This document shows, piece after piece, positions 20,253 through 27,952 of a stretch of DNA of 64,000 bases (position 1 is its first letter; each line of letters opens with the position of its first letter). Source of the stretch: Myceligenerans indicum (lineage in GTDB: Bacteria > Actinomycetota > Actinomycetes > Actinomycetales > Cellulomonadaceae); NCBI RefSeq assembly GCF_016742955.1, contig NZ_JABBYC010000012.1, positions 36,477 through 100,476 on the forward strand, given 5' to 3'. The notes beneath the pieces were generated by a model. That model worked only from the letters and a program-made list of their open reading frames with translations. It searched no databases and was not told the origin of the DNA. Made by a program: the position numbers and the translations under genes.

Positions 20253-21205
20253 GCGCGGGCCAGGACTCCGGCCGGCAGCGACCGCCGCGCAGGCCCACGG
20301 CCGCCGACGGGTTCGTCGTCGTCGACAAGCCCGCGGGCTGGACGAGCCACGACGTCGTCGCACGCACCCGCGGTCTCGCGGGAACCCGGAAGGTGGGCCA
20401 CGCCGGCACGCTCGACCCCATGGCGACGGGCGTGCTCGTGCTGGGGGTCGGGAAGGCGACGCGCCTGCTGACCTACGTGGTGGGCGCCGACAAGGACTAC
20501 GACGCCACGGTCCGGCTCGGGGTGGCGACGAACACCGACGACGCCGAGGGCGAGGTCACGGCGTCCCCGGGCGCACGCAGCGTCCCCGACGACGTGCTCC
20601 GGTCCGCCGTCGAGGAGCTGACCGGTGACATCATGCAGGTGCCGACCACGGTCTCCGCGATCAAGGTGAACGGGGAGCGCGCGTACGCGCGCGCCCGCGC
20701 GGGCGAGGACATCGAGCTCACCGCCCGCCCGGTGACCGTGTCACGGTTCGACGTGCTCGGGACGCGGCCCGGCGTGGCCGGCGACGTCCCCGTGCTGGAC
20801 CTGGACGTCCGGGTCACGGTGTCCTCCGGGACGTACGTGCGTGCCCTCGCGCGAGACCTCGGAGCCGCGCTCGGAACCGGCGGGCACCTCACCGCGCTGC
20901 GGCGCACCCGCGTCGGCGGGTACGGGCTCGGCGGTGCCCGGACGCTGGACGCCATGCAGGCCCAGGCCGACCGCGACGGCACGCTCGCGACGCTGCCCCT
21001 CGCCGACGCGGCGCGCGGCGTCCTGCCCGTGCGGGACGTCGACGACGCCGAGGCGCGCGCACTGGGCCACGGTCAGTGGATCGCGCCGAGCGGGAGGACC
21101 GGTGTCCTGGCCGCGATCGACCCCGCGGGAAACCTCGTCGGGCTCGTGGAGGACACCCGCCGCAAGGGCGAGGATCTGGCCAAACCGGTCCTGGTTACCC
21201 GCTGA
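20249..21205 (+). CDS. truB: tRNA pseudouridine(55) synthase
   Basis: TruB makes pseudouridine 55 in the T-loop of tRNAs. The 318-residue enzyme carries the catalytic Asp56 in the motif GTLDPMATG and the family blocks [42 protein letters not shown] and [18 protein letters not shown]-like C-terminal region completes it. The GTG start overlaps the rbfA stop. In most relatives ribF follows directly; here three accessory genes lie between. Confidence 0.96.
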   Translation: MSAGQDSGRQRPPRRPTAADGFVVVDKPAGWTSHDVVARTRGLAGTRKVGHAGTLDPMATGVLVLGVGKATRLLTYVVGADKDYDATVRLGVATNTDDAEGEVTASPGARSVPDDVLRSAVEELTGDIMQVPTTVSAIKVNGERAYARARAGEDIELTARPVTVSRFDVLGTRPGVAGDVPVLDLDVRVTVSSGTYVRALARDLGAALGTGGHLTALRRTRVGGYGLGGARTLDAMQAQADRDGTLATLPLADAARGVLPVRDVDDAEARALGHGQWIAPSGRTGVLAAIDPAGNLVGLVEDTRRKGEDLAKPVLVTR

Positions 21206-21265
21206 TCGGCACCTGGGCTGAAATTGCCAATTACTTCCAGGCTTCCTGGTGGCATGTCGGATTGA

Positions 21266-21271
21266 TACCTT
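21266..21271 (+). promoter_or_regulatory. Extended -10 box TGATACCTT for the small gene after truB
   Basis: TACCTT at 21266-21271 is preceded by TGA, giving an extended -10 (TGnTANNNT), and ends 8 nt before a GTG at 21280. The surrounding 21220-21275 is AT-rich compared with its neighbours. Confidence 0.45.
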
Positions 21272-21279
21272 TGTGCCTT

Positions 21280-21759
21280 GTGGGGGTACGGATAACAGCG
21301 GGTCTTGCAGACGTCGGGGCGGTGGTGGCGGCGCTCCCCGCCCTCGTGGGGCGTGAGGCGAGTGTCGACATCGTGGACGAGGACAGCGAGGGCACCGACA
21401 GCAGTCTTGAGCTGCTGCAGGCCCTGGTGTCCGCGCTGCCCTGGTGGCCGGAGAACACGGAGCTCGGGATCGCGTTCCAGGAGACCTACCTGACGGTCGT
21501 GGCGCTCCAGGGGCGTGTCATCGTGCGAACGCGGTATCCGGCGGTGCTCACCGAGAACATCGCCGAGCCCATCGACCCCGGCCAGATGGGCTGGCGGACG
21601 GTGGGCGACCGCAACATCCAGCTCATCGGATCGACGATGACGGAGACCGAGTTCGGGAACTTCCTGAAGATCCTCGATCTCACGGTCCGCCAGTCCCTCG
21701 GGGAGCACCGCCTCACGGGCTTCATCTACACGGTCAAGAAACCGGCTCTGCGACCCTGA
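21280..21759 (+). CDS. Hypothetical protein
   Basis: I do not recognise this ~159-residue protein. It begins with a short hydrophobic stretch (ITAGLADVGAVVAALPALVG), has an acidic segment, then a mixed alpha/beta region with TELGIAFQETYLTVVALQGRVIVRTRYP and MTETEFGNFLKILDLTVRQSL, and ends in basic residues. Third codon positions are strongly GC, as in real genes here. The start is uncertain: the frame is open upstream through the end of truB, but the extended -10 box points to GTG 21280. Its last 26 bases overlap the convergent permease gene. It is part of the insert that separates truB from ribF. Confidence 0.65.
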   Translation: MGVRITAGLADVGAVVAALPALVGREASVDIVDEDSEGTDSSLELLQALVSALPWWPENTELGIAFQETYLTVVALQGRVIVRTRYPAVLTENIAEPIDPGQMGWRTVGDRNIQLIGSTMTETEFGNFLKILDLTVRQSLGEHRLTGFIYTVKKPALRP

Positions 21760-22951
21760 CGGGAGGGGCGGGGGCCACCGCCGGGCGCGGCGCCCTCGCG
21801 TGGCCCACCAGGGAGAGCAGGATTCCGGCCGCGGTCCAGGCGGCGAGTGCCGTCCAGGCCGCGGACGGATCGGCCTGGGGGAAGTACGACAGGTCGCGCA
21901 GCAGCGTCCCGCTCGCCCCGGGCGGGAACCACTGGCCGATCGTGCCCCAGGACCAGGGCAGGAACTCCTGGGGCATGGTGACGCCGGAGATCGGGTTCCC
22001 GACCAGCATCATCAGCACCGGCCCGGCGGCCGTTCCCGCGCGCCCGACGAGAGCGACGATGCCGGTGATCGGGGCCGCGATCGCCCCGATCGCCAGGGAC
22101 ATCGCCGCCCAGGTCCACCACCAGTCGCCCTGCAGCGAGCCGAACCAGCCCTGCAGGACGGCCGTGAGGACGGCGCCACCCAGCGTCGCGTAGAGAAGGG
22201 CCGCGGTCACCCGGCGCATGGCACCTCGCACGGCGACCGAGATACCGATCCCGCCGATCATCCCGCCCAGCAGGATCGGGAACAGGGAGGCGGTGAATCC
22301 GCTGCCGTTCGGGTCGTCGTCCGACAGCGGGACGACGTCGGTCACGGTGACCTGCGGGATCTCGATCGTCACGGGCTCCGGGGCGGCAGCGGGGCCCTCC
22401 GGGGCCGGGGGCTGCTCTCCCTGGGCCGCGGCGGCGAGCGCGGCGGCGACCGCGTCCTGCATGGCGCGCTGCGTGGCCTCGGCGGCCTCGGACTGCGCGG
22501 CGGTGATCCGTGCGCTCGTCGCGGCGGTGGCCTGCTCGGTGACGGCGGCCTGCAGCTGCTGGGCGATCTGCCTCATGAGCTGGTTGGTCACGCCGCTCGC
22601 GGCGGACGAGGTGAGGACCTCGGGCGGCCTGCCGGAGGCCGGATCGCCGAGGACGACGGCGCCGTAGGTCTCGCGGGTCTCGATGGCGTCGACGGCCTCG
22701 GCACGGTCGGTGACCTCGACCAGGTCGACGGCGCCCGGCCGGGCCGTGTCGAGCTGGGCGGCCACGGCGGCCACACCATCGGCCGGGCCGGTGATCGCGA
22801 CCGGGAGATCCTTCGCGTCGGACGTCATCGCGGGCCAGGTGAAGGCCAGCACGACGAGCGTCAGCACGAGGCTGAGCGCCAGCGCCGCGCCGACGATCCT
22901 GCCGGCGGGGGTGTGCGGCGCCGAGGCGCCGTCGGGGGAGTCGTGGGACAT
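21734..22951 (-). CDS. ABC-2/DUF3533-like membrane protein (probable export permease)
   Basis: The 405-residue protein has one N-terminal membrane helix (IVGAALALSLVLTLVVLAFTW), a ~180-residue extracytoplasmic domain with a long Ala/Gln-rich coiled-coil-like stretch, and five or six C-terminal membrane helices. This is the topology of the YhgE/Pip, DUF3533 and ABC-2 permease group, which export drugs, lipids or cell-surface molecules; the true substrate is unknown. ATG 22951 is chosen over the ATG at 22966 because GGAGAA lies 7 nt upstream. It is divergent from a TetR regulator, with a perfect 20-bp palindrome between them, so TetR repression of this gene is likely. Confidence 0.8.
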   Translation of the reverse strand: MSHDSPDGASAPHTPAGRIVGAALALSLVLTLVVLAFTWPAMTSDAKDLPVAITGPADGVAAVAAQLDTARPGAVDLVEVTDRAEAVDAIETRETYGAVVLGDPASGRPPEVLTSSAASGVTNQLMRQIAQQLQAAVTEQATAATSARITAAQSEAAEATQRAMQDAVAAALAAAAQGEQPPAPEGPAAAPEPVTIEIPQVTVTDVVPLSDDDPNGSGFTASLFPILLGGMIGGIGISVAVRGAMRRVTAALLYATLGGAVLTAVLQGWFGSLQGDWWWTWAAMSLAIGAIAAPITGIVALVGRAGTAAGPVLMMLVGNPISGVTMPQEFLPWSWGTIGQWFPPGASGTLLRDLSYFPQADPSAAWTALAAWTAAGILLSLVGHARAPRPAVAPAPPVRVAEPVS

Positions 22952-23001
22952 GGCAAGGTTCTCCATCACTGTGCGACGCCGGAGCGTCGTTGTCGGCCAG
23001 A

Positions 23002-23021
23002 AAAAACGAACGTTCGTTTTT
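23002..23021. promoter_or_regulatory. TetR operator: perfect 20-bp palindrome
   Basis: AAAAACGAACGTTCGTTTTT is a perfect palindrome without spacer, in the divergent spacer between the DUF3533-like permease and the TetR gene. The core CGAACGTTCG resembles known TetR-family sites. Its A/T-rich ends stand out in a 73% G+C sequence. It probably controls both genes. Confidence 0.8.
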
Positions 23022-23085
23022 CTATGGCAACGATGCTCTCGTGTTCGTACCCTTGTCAACACACCTACCCGTGAAGGAGATCACC

Positions 23086-23679
23086 GTGCCCAAGGTCAGC
23101 GACGCGTACCGGCAGGCGCGCAAGGAGGAGATCCTCGCCGCGGCCCTGCGCGCGTTCAGCGCCAAGGGATATCAGCGCACCTCGATGGCGGACATCCTCG
23201 CCGAGTCCGGTCTGTCCACCGGAGCGGTCTACGCGCACTTCGGCGGCAAGCGGGAGCTGTTCGTCGCCGTGGCGCGCAGCACGCTGCTGCGGCGGAACGA
23301 CGAGCTCGTCGCCGCCGGCGTGCGGGGGGAGCCGCCGGCTCCCGCGCAGATCCTGCGCGTCGTGGTGCACGGCGGCCTGCGGGACGGGCTCGACCCGCGA
23401 GTGCTCCTGCAGTTCTGGGCCGAGGCGACGACCGAGCCCGAGATCCGCGACATGGTGCGCGAGGCGATGGCGTTCGTCACCGGCGCGTTCGAGGACGCGC
23501 TGGAACGGTGGTTCGCCCGGCATCCCGGCCACGCCCCGGAGGGGGCGCGTGCGGCGGCACGGCGGCTCCTGCCCGTCCTGCTCGCGCTCGGACAGGGCTT
23601 CATGGTCCAGTACTCCGTGCTGGACGACTTCGATCCCGAGGCCTACCTCGACGCGGCCACCTCCGTCCTTCCGGCCTGA
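23086..23679 (+). CDS. TetR/AcrR family transcriptional regulator
   Basis: The 197-residue protein has the TetR helix-turn-helix at residues about 10-55 (ILAAALRAFSAKGYQRTSMADILAESGLSTGAVYAHFGGKREL), followed by an all-helical ligand-binding domain. GTG 23086 is chosen because an AAGGAGA ribosome binding site lies just upstream and the N-terminus matches family length. Frames extending further upstream would run through the operator. It is divergent from the permease gene and likely represses both that gene and itself through the palindrome at 23002-23021. Confidence 0.92.
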   Translation: MPKVSDAYRQARKEEILAAALRAFSAKGYQRTSMADILAESGLSTGAVYAHFGGKRELFVAVARSTLLRRNDELVAAGVRGEPPAPAQILRVVVHGGLRDGLDPRVLLQFWAEATTEPEIRDMVREAMAFVTGAFEDALERWFARHPGHAPEGARAAARRLLPVLLALGQGFMVQYSVLDDFDPEAYLDAATSVLPA

Positions 23680-23828
23680 AGGCCCCGTGGCCGCCCGCTC
23701 GGGGCATACAGGGGCGATTGCGCGTTCCCGGGTGCGGCGTGGCACGCTGGACCAGCGCGGCATCTCCGCCGCGAACGTCGCGGCCGCAGCGGCCGCGCGA
23801 CCCTTCCGTCGCTGAAGGAGAAATCCGC

Positions 23829-24788
23829 GTGCAGGTGTGGACCGACCTGGAGCAGGTTCCCGCTGGTTTCGGGCCGTCCGTGGTGACGATCGGCAACTTC
23901 GACGGTGTGCACCGCGGCCATCAGGCCGTGCTCACCCGTATCGTCTCGCTGGCCAGAGCTGACGGGGCGCATGCGGTGGCCGTCACGTTCGACCCGCATC
24001 CCGCGGCCGTGCATCGCCCGGAGACGGCGCCCGAACTCCTCACGAGCCTGCCGGACAGGCTCGACCTGATGGCACGGACCGGCCTGGACGGAGTGCTCGT
24101 GGTCACCTACACGCTGGACTTCGCGGCGCAGACACCACAGGAGTTCGTCGGCAGGTATCTCGTGGACGGGCTGGGGGCACAGACCGTCGTCGTCGGACAC
24201 GACGTGAGGTTCGGCAAGCAGAACGCCGGCACGCTCTCGACGATGGTCGAGCTCGGGGGTGAGCACGGGTTCGAGGTCGTGGCCATCGAGGACGTCGGTG
24301 GCGAGGACCACCACCGGTGGTCGTCGACGGCCGTGCGGGCCGACCTCAGCGAGGGCGACGTGGCCGCCGCCGCACAGGTGCTCGGGCGTGCCCACAGAGT
24401 GCGGGGGACCGTCGTGCACGGCGATGCGCGCGGACGCGAGCTCGGCTTCCCGACGGCGAACCTCGGCGGCATCGCCGGCATGGTGCCCGCAGACGGCGTC
24501 TACGCCGGATGGCTGCACCGTCCGGAGCTGGCCGGACGGTCGCCGTCGGACCCGGACTGCGTGCTGCCCGCCGCCATCTCGGTCGGCACCAACCCGACGT
24601 TCGACGGCGTGGAGCGCCGTGTCGAGGCGTACGTGCTCGACCGGGACGACCTCGACCTGTACGACGAGCACGTCGTCCTGGAGTTCACGGAGCACCTGCG
24701 GCCCACGGTCCGCTTCGAGGGGATGGAACCGCTCATCGCCCAGATGCACGACGACGTGGCCCGGGCGCGCAAGATCCTCAGCCCCTGA
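23829..24788 (+). CDS. ribF: Bifunctional riboflavin kinase / FAD synthetase
   Basis: RibF phosphorylates riboflavin to FMN and adenylylates FMN to FAD. The 319-residue protein has the N-terminal nucleotidyltransferase domain with GNFDGVHRGH (residues 22-31, HIGH-like motif) and WSSTAVR, and the C-terminal riboflavin kinase domain with GRELGFPTANL and GVYAGW. GTG 23829 follows GAAGGAG at a good distance. It is the gene that usually follows truB directly. Confidence 0.97.
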   Translation: MQVWTDLEQVPAGFGPSVVTIGNFDGVHRGHQAVLTRIVSLARADGAHAVAVTFDPHPAAVHRPETAPELLTSLPDRLDLMARTGLDGVLVVTYTLDFAAQTPQEFVGRYLVDGLGAQTVVVGHDVRFGKQNAGTLSTMVELGGEHGFEVVAIEDVGGEDHHRWSSTAVRADLSEGDVAAAAQVLGRAHRVRGTVVHGDARGRELGFPTANLGGIAGMVPADGVYAGWLHRPELAGRSPSDPDCVLPAAISVGTNPTFDGVERRVEAYVLDRDDLDLYDEHVVLEFTEHLRPTVRFEGMEPLIAQMHDDVARARKILSP

Positions 24789-24933
24789 CAGGCGCGGGCG
24801 CCCGGACGCCCATGCGGCCCGGCGCCCCAGGCGCTGCCGGACGACGGCGCCGGGCGCGTTCCGCACCCGAGGCGCCGCCCGCTCCGGCGCCGCCGGGGCG
24901 AAGAACCCCGGAGCGCCTGGCATTGTGGTCGTC

Positions 24934-25299
24934 GTGATCACCATCGACGCCGAATCCTCCGTTCCGCCGTTCGAGCAGGTGCGTACCGGACTCGCCCGCC
25001 GGATGGCCGACGGGACCCTGCCGGTGGGCGCACGCCTGCCCACCGTGCGTGCCCTGGCCGGCGAGCTCGGGATCGCCGTGAACACCGTCGCCCGCGCCTA
25101 CCGCGAGCTGGAGGCCGCGCGGCTCGTCGAGACACGAGGCCGTGCGGGGACGTTCGTCAGCCCCGGCGGCAGCCGGACCCTGGAGGCGGCCCGGGCGGCC
25201 GCGGAGAGCTACGCCGAGACGGTCCACGGGCTGGGCCTGGACCCCGGCGAGGCCCTGAGGATCGTGAGCGCGGCACTCGACCGCAGGCCGGGGGGATGA
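24934..25299 (+). CDS. GntR-family regulator, short YtrA-like type
   Basis: The 121-residue protein is a GntR winged-helix domain (VPPFEQVRTGLARRMADGTLPVGARLPTVRALAGELGIAVNTVARAYRELEAARLV in outline, residues about 9-65) followed by a short helical tail of about 45 residues. It lacks the long ligand-binding domains of FadR or HutC types and therefore fits the YtrA-like group, which often controls ABC transporters. No transporter lies next to it here. GTG 24934 or GTG 24925 could be the start. The upstream spacer is rich in GGCGCC inverted repeats. Confidence 0.85.
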   Translation: MITIDAESSVPPFEQVRTGLARRMADGTLPVGARLPTVRALAGELGIAVNTVARAYRELEAARLVETRGRAGTFVSPGGSRTLEAARAAAESYAETVHGLGLDPGEALRIVSAALDRRPGG

Positions 25300-25412
25300 C
25301 GCCGGACGCCCCTCGTGCCCTCGCGGGCCCGGCCCCGGCCGTCATCACCCGCGAGCAGGCCCGGATCGCGTGACCCCGGCAGCCGGTGGTCCGGGCGACG
25401 GCGCGCGTGACG

Positions 25413-25418
25413 TAGGTT
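25413..25418 (+). promoter_or_regulatory. -10 box TAGGTT of the BpsA-like gene
   Basis: TAGGTT ends 6 nt before ATG 25425 and no Shine-Dalgarno sequence is present, so a leaderless mRNA is likely. Confidence 0.55.
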
Positions 25419-25424
25419 TCCCGT

Positions 25425-27353
25425 ATGGCATCGCACTCTCCTGCCGGTGACGCCGCAGGCCTCGTCCAGGACCTGCCCCCGATCGACAGGGTCCGGGAAC
25501 TGGTCGGGTCCTTCGGGGCGTACGGACGCGGACACCGGGAGGCGCTCGCGATGCTGGCGGACGGCACCACGCTGGCCGACGTCGTGCGGGCCACCGCCGT
25601 GCCGCGGCGGCTCGTGGAGCAGGTCGTCGCCGCCCTCGACGCAGACGTTCTCGCAGAGGGCGACACCCTGCGGATCCGCCCGGAGCGGGCGCAGGACTAC
25701 CGCAGCCTGGCCGACACCGTGCAGCTCGCGGCCACCACCCTCGACCTGCCCGCCGGCGGCCGGCTCCGGGACGTTCCCGGGCTGCTGCGTGACATGGAGC
25801 AGATCGTCGCCGGCGCGCCCCGCCCCAAGAAGTCCCTCGACCACGTGCCCGCGACCCCGGAGACGACCGTCCGCCGCGCGCTCTGGATGGACGGCACCTA
25901 CGACCTCGCCGGAGCCACGCTGCTGTGCGTCGGCGACCACGACCTCACCTCGATCGTCACCTGCCTGGCCAACCCCGCCGCACGCGCCGTCGTCGTCGAC
26001 GTCGACGAGGACCTCCTCGCCTACATCGACCGCGTCGCCACCGAACACGGGCTGCGCATCGAGACCGCCTACGCGGACTTCCGGGTCGGTCTGCCCGCGA
26101 TCGCACGGGGCACCGCCGATCTCGTCTTCACCGACCCGCCCTACACGCCCGACGGCGTCCGGCTGTTCCTCACCCGCGGCCTGCAGGGCCTCCGTGACCG
26201 CGAGCACGGACGCCTGCTGCTCGCCTACGGGTACGGCACCCACCATCCCGGGCTCGGGTTCGCCGTGCAGCAGGCGATCGGCGACCTGTCACTCGTCTAC
26301 GAGGCGATCCTGCCGCACTTCAACCGCTACGACGGCGCCCAGGCCGTGGGAAGCGCGAGCGACCTGTACGTGTGCCGGCCCACGGCCCGCACCTGGAGGT
26401 CGCTCGCCCGGGTCACGACGAACGCCGTGAACATCTACACCCACGGCACGCAGTCGCTCGAGGCCGGCACCGGCACGCCGCCGGCCGAGGCCGCCACCGG
26501 CAGCGGGCCGGTGCAGGACGCCGTCCTGGCCGCCGGGCGCGGACCGGACGGGATCCCCGTCGCCGCCACGGCCCTCATCACCCGCCACCGCGACGGCGAG
26601 CCCCTGGCAGGACCCGGCACCGCGGGTATCACCGAACTCGCGCTGGAGGCACTGTTCGACGGTTCGGCGCAGGCATCGATCAAGGGCGCGAGGACGTCGG
26701 CGCTCGCGGCCGACCTGTCGGACGACCCGGGCACCTGGCTCTACCGCGTGCTGCTCGGTGTCACCGCGCGGCGCGTCGCGGTCGCGATCCCGAACAACCA
26801 CCCGGACGTCGTCAGCCAGGCCGCCCAGACCGCCCTCCGCGACGACCTGGCGGGGAAGTGGCGGCTGACGTTCCGGCGCAGCACCCCCGATCCGGGGCAC
26901 GCGATCCTGGTCGCGGACGACGCCGGGGCCGCGGCACCGGGGCGCGCGTCCGGCGGGCGACGTCCGGACGACGGGCGCGGCCCGACGGGCCAGGACGAGG
27001 CACCCCGCGGACAGGGGCACGGGGTCACGGCCGCGCAGGACCCGGTGGTCGTGGCACGCCGCCAGGTGCTCGGCGGATCCTCGCGGAAGCTCGGGACCGC
27101 CTGGCGGGACGCGCTGGTCAAGGCGGCCCGTGCGGCGGGCGGGACCCTGGGCAAGGAGCGGGCACGGGAGCTGGTCGCGACCGCGGCGGCGGACGGCGGG
27201 ATCCGCGCCGCGACGCTCGCGCGCCCGCTCGTGTCGCTCCCGCGCCGGACGGTCCGCGAGGTGCTGGCCGTCGTCGTGGGCTCCGTCCCCGGCCCGGCCG
27301 CTCCCGTCGCCGGGGGCGAGGCGGACGCGCCCGGGCATCCGTCCACGTCCTGA
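25425..27353 (+). CDS. Bis-aminopropyl spermidine synthase family protein (BpsA/DUF43-like)
   Basis: This 642-residue protein resembles BpsA, the archaeal enzyme that adds aminopropyl groups to spermidine to make branched polyamines. An N-terminal winged-helix region (about 25-95) precedes a Rossmann-like domain with LLCVGDHDLTSIV near residue 165, VVVDVDEDLLAYI and FTDPPYTPDGVRLF near 235. The archaeal enzyme has a GDDD catalytic motif; here the corresponding segment reads GDHD. After residue 360 there is an extra actinobacterial C-terminal region with a Gly/Pro/Arg-rich linker (about 505-545) and a final helical part. Enzyme activity and the polyamine product are not established. The gene is flanked by a GntR regulator and rpsO-pnp. 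Confidence 0.8.
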   Translation: MASHSPAGDAAGLVQDLPPIDRVRELVGSFGAYGRGHREALAMLADGTTLADVVRATAVPRRLVEQVVAALDADVLAEGDTLRIRPERAQDYRSLADTVQLAATTLDLPAGGRLRDVPGLLRDMEQIVAGAPRPKKSLDHVPATPETTVRRALWMDGTYDLAGATLLCVGDHDLTSIVTCLANPAARAVVVDVDEDLLAYIDRVATEHGLRIETAYADFRVGLPAIARGTADLVFTDPPYTPDGVRLFLTRGLQGLRDREHGRLLLAYGYGTHHPGLGFAVQQAIGDLSLVYEAILPHFNRYDGAQAVGSASDLYVCRPTARTWRSLARVTTNAVNIYTHGTQSLEAGTGTPPAEAATGSGPVQDAVLAAGRGPDGIPVAATALITRHRDGEPLAGPGTAGITELALEALFDGSAQASIKGARTSALAADLSDDPGTWLYRVLLGVTARRVAVAIPNNHPDVVSQAAQTALRDDLAGKWRLTFRRSTPDPGHAILVADDAGAAAPGRASGGRRPDDGRGPTGQDEAPRGQGHGVTAAQDPVVVARRQVLGGSSRKLGTAWRDALVKAARAAGGTLGKERARELVATAAADGGIRAATLARPLVSLPRRTVREVLAVVVGSVPGPAAPVAGGEADAPGHPSTS

Positions 27354-27401
27354 CGGGCAACGTCACAGCCCGCGAGACCACGACCGATGCCGCGCAGCAG
27401 G

Positions 27402-27407
27402 TAAGGT
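27402..27407 (+). promoter_or_regulatory. -10 box TAAGGT upstream of rpsO
   Basis: TAAGGT lies 84 nt before the rpsO ATG. The resulting leader of about 78 nt contains the small hairpin GCCGTCAGAACGGC and could hold the S15 autoregulatory site known in other bacteria. Confidence 0.35.
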
Positions 27408-27491
27408 AGGAGAGCCGTCAGAACGGCCGCGGATCCAGAGCGCCCCGTGAATCGGTCCGGGAGCACCGCGCAACGACACGAATGGAGAGCC

Positions 27492-27761
27492 ATGCCGCTC
27501 GACACCGCCACGAAGCAGCAGATCATCGCCGACTACGGGAAGACGCCGACGGACACCGGCTCCCCGGAGGTGCAGGTCGCCCTGCTGACGCAGCGCATCA
27601 GGGACCTCACCGAGCACCTCAAGTTCCACAAGCAGGACCACCACAGCCGCCGCGGACTGCTGCTCCTCGTGGGCCAGCGTCGTCGCCTGCTGGGCTATCT
27701 CCAGCGGGTCGACGTGAACCGCTACCGTGCGCTGATCGAGCGCCTCGGCCTGCGCCGTTGA
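27492..27761 (+). CDS. rpsO: 30S ribosomal protein S15
   Basis: S15 is a primary binder of the 16S rRNA central domain and contributes to a subunit bridge. The 89-residue length is exactly that of the family, with the signature [19 protein letters not shown]-like [16 protein letters not shown] and [18 protein letters not shown] ribosome binding site precedes ATG 27492. The rpsO-pnp order is conserved across bacteria. Confidence 0.98.
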   Translation: MPLDTATKQQIIADYGKTPTDTGSPEVQVALLTQRIRDLTEHLKFHKQDHHSRRGLLLLVGQRRRLLGYLQRVDVNRYRALIERLGLRR

Positions 27762-27775
27762 GATGAGTCCCGAGT

Positions 27776-27808
27776 CCAGCCCGGTCCCTCCTGCAGGGGC
27801 CGGGCTGG
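27776..27808 (+). terminator. Hairpin between rpsO and pnp
   Basis: A 9-bp GC stem (CCAGCCCGG at 27776-27784 with CCGGGCTGG at 27800-27808) continues inward with CCCT/AGGG. In other bacteria the rpsO-pnp spacer carries a terminator and an RNase III site that adjusts PNPase level; a similar role is plausible. Confidence 0.7.
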
Positions 27809-27952
27809 TCTGGTGAGATAGGTACAACCACACAGCGCGCCGGCGCGGCCCGCGTCCGGTCCTCGGTAGTGGCCTCCCGAACAACGGTTCGGTGGGCCTC
27901 GATCGATGACCGCTACGGGAAGCGCGGCGCCGATCCGAAAAGGAGGGCACCC

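Noticed and set aside
23002..23021. The CGAACGTTCG palindrome as a second SOS box
   Set aside because: The LexA site needs four bases between CGAAC and GTTCG; here the halves are adjacent, and the neighbours are a TetR gene and a permease.
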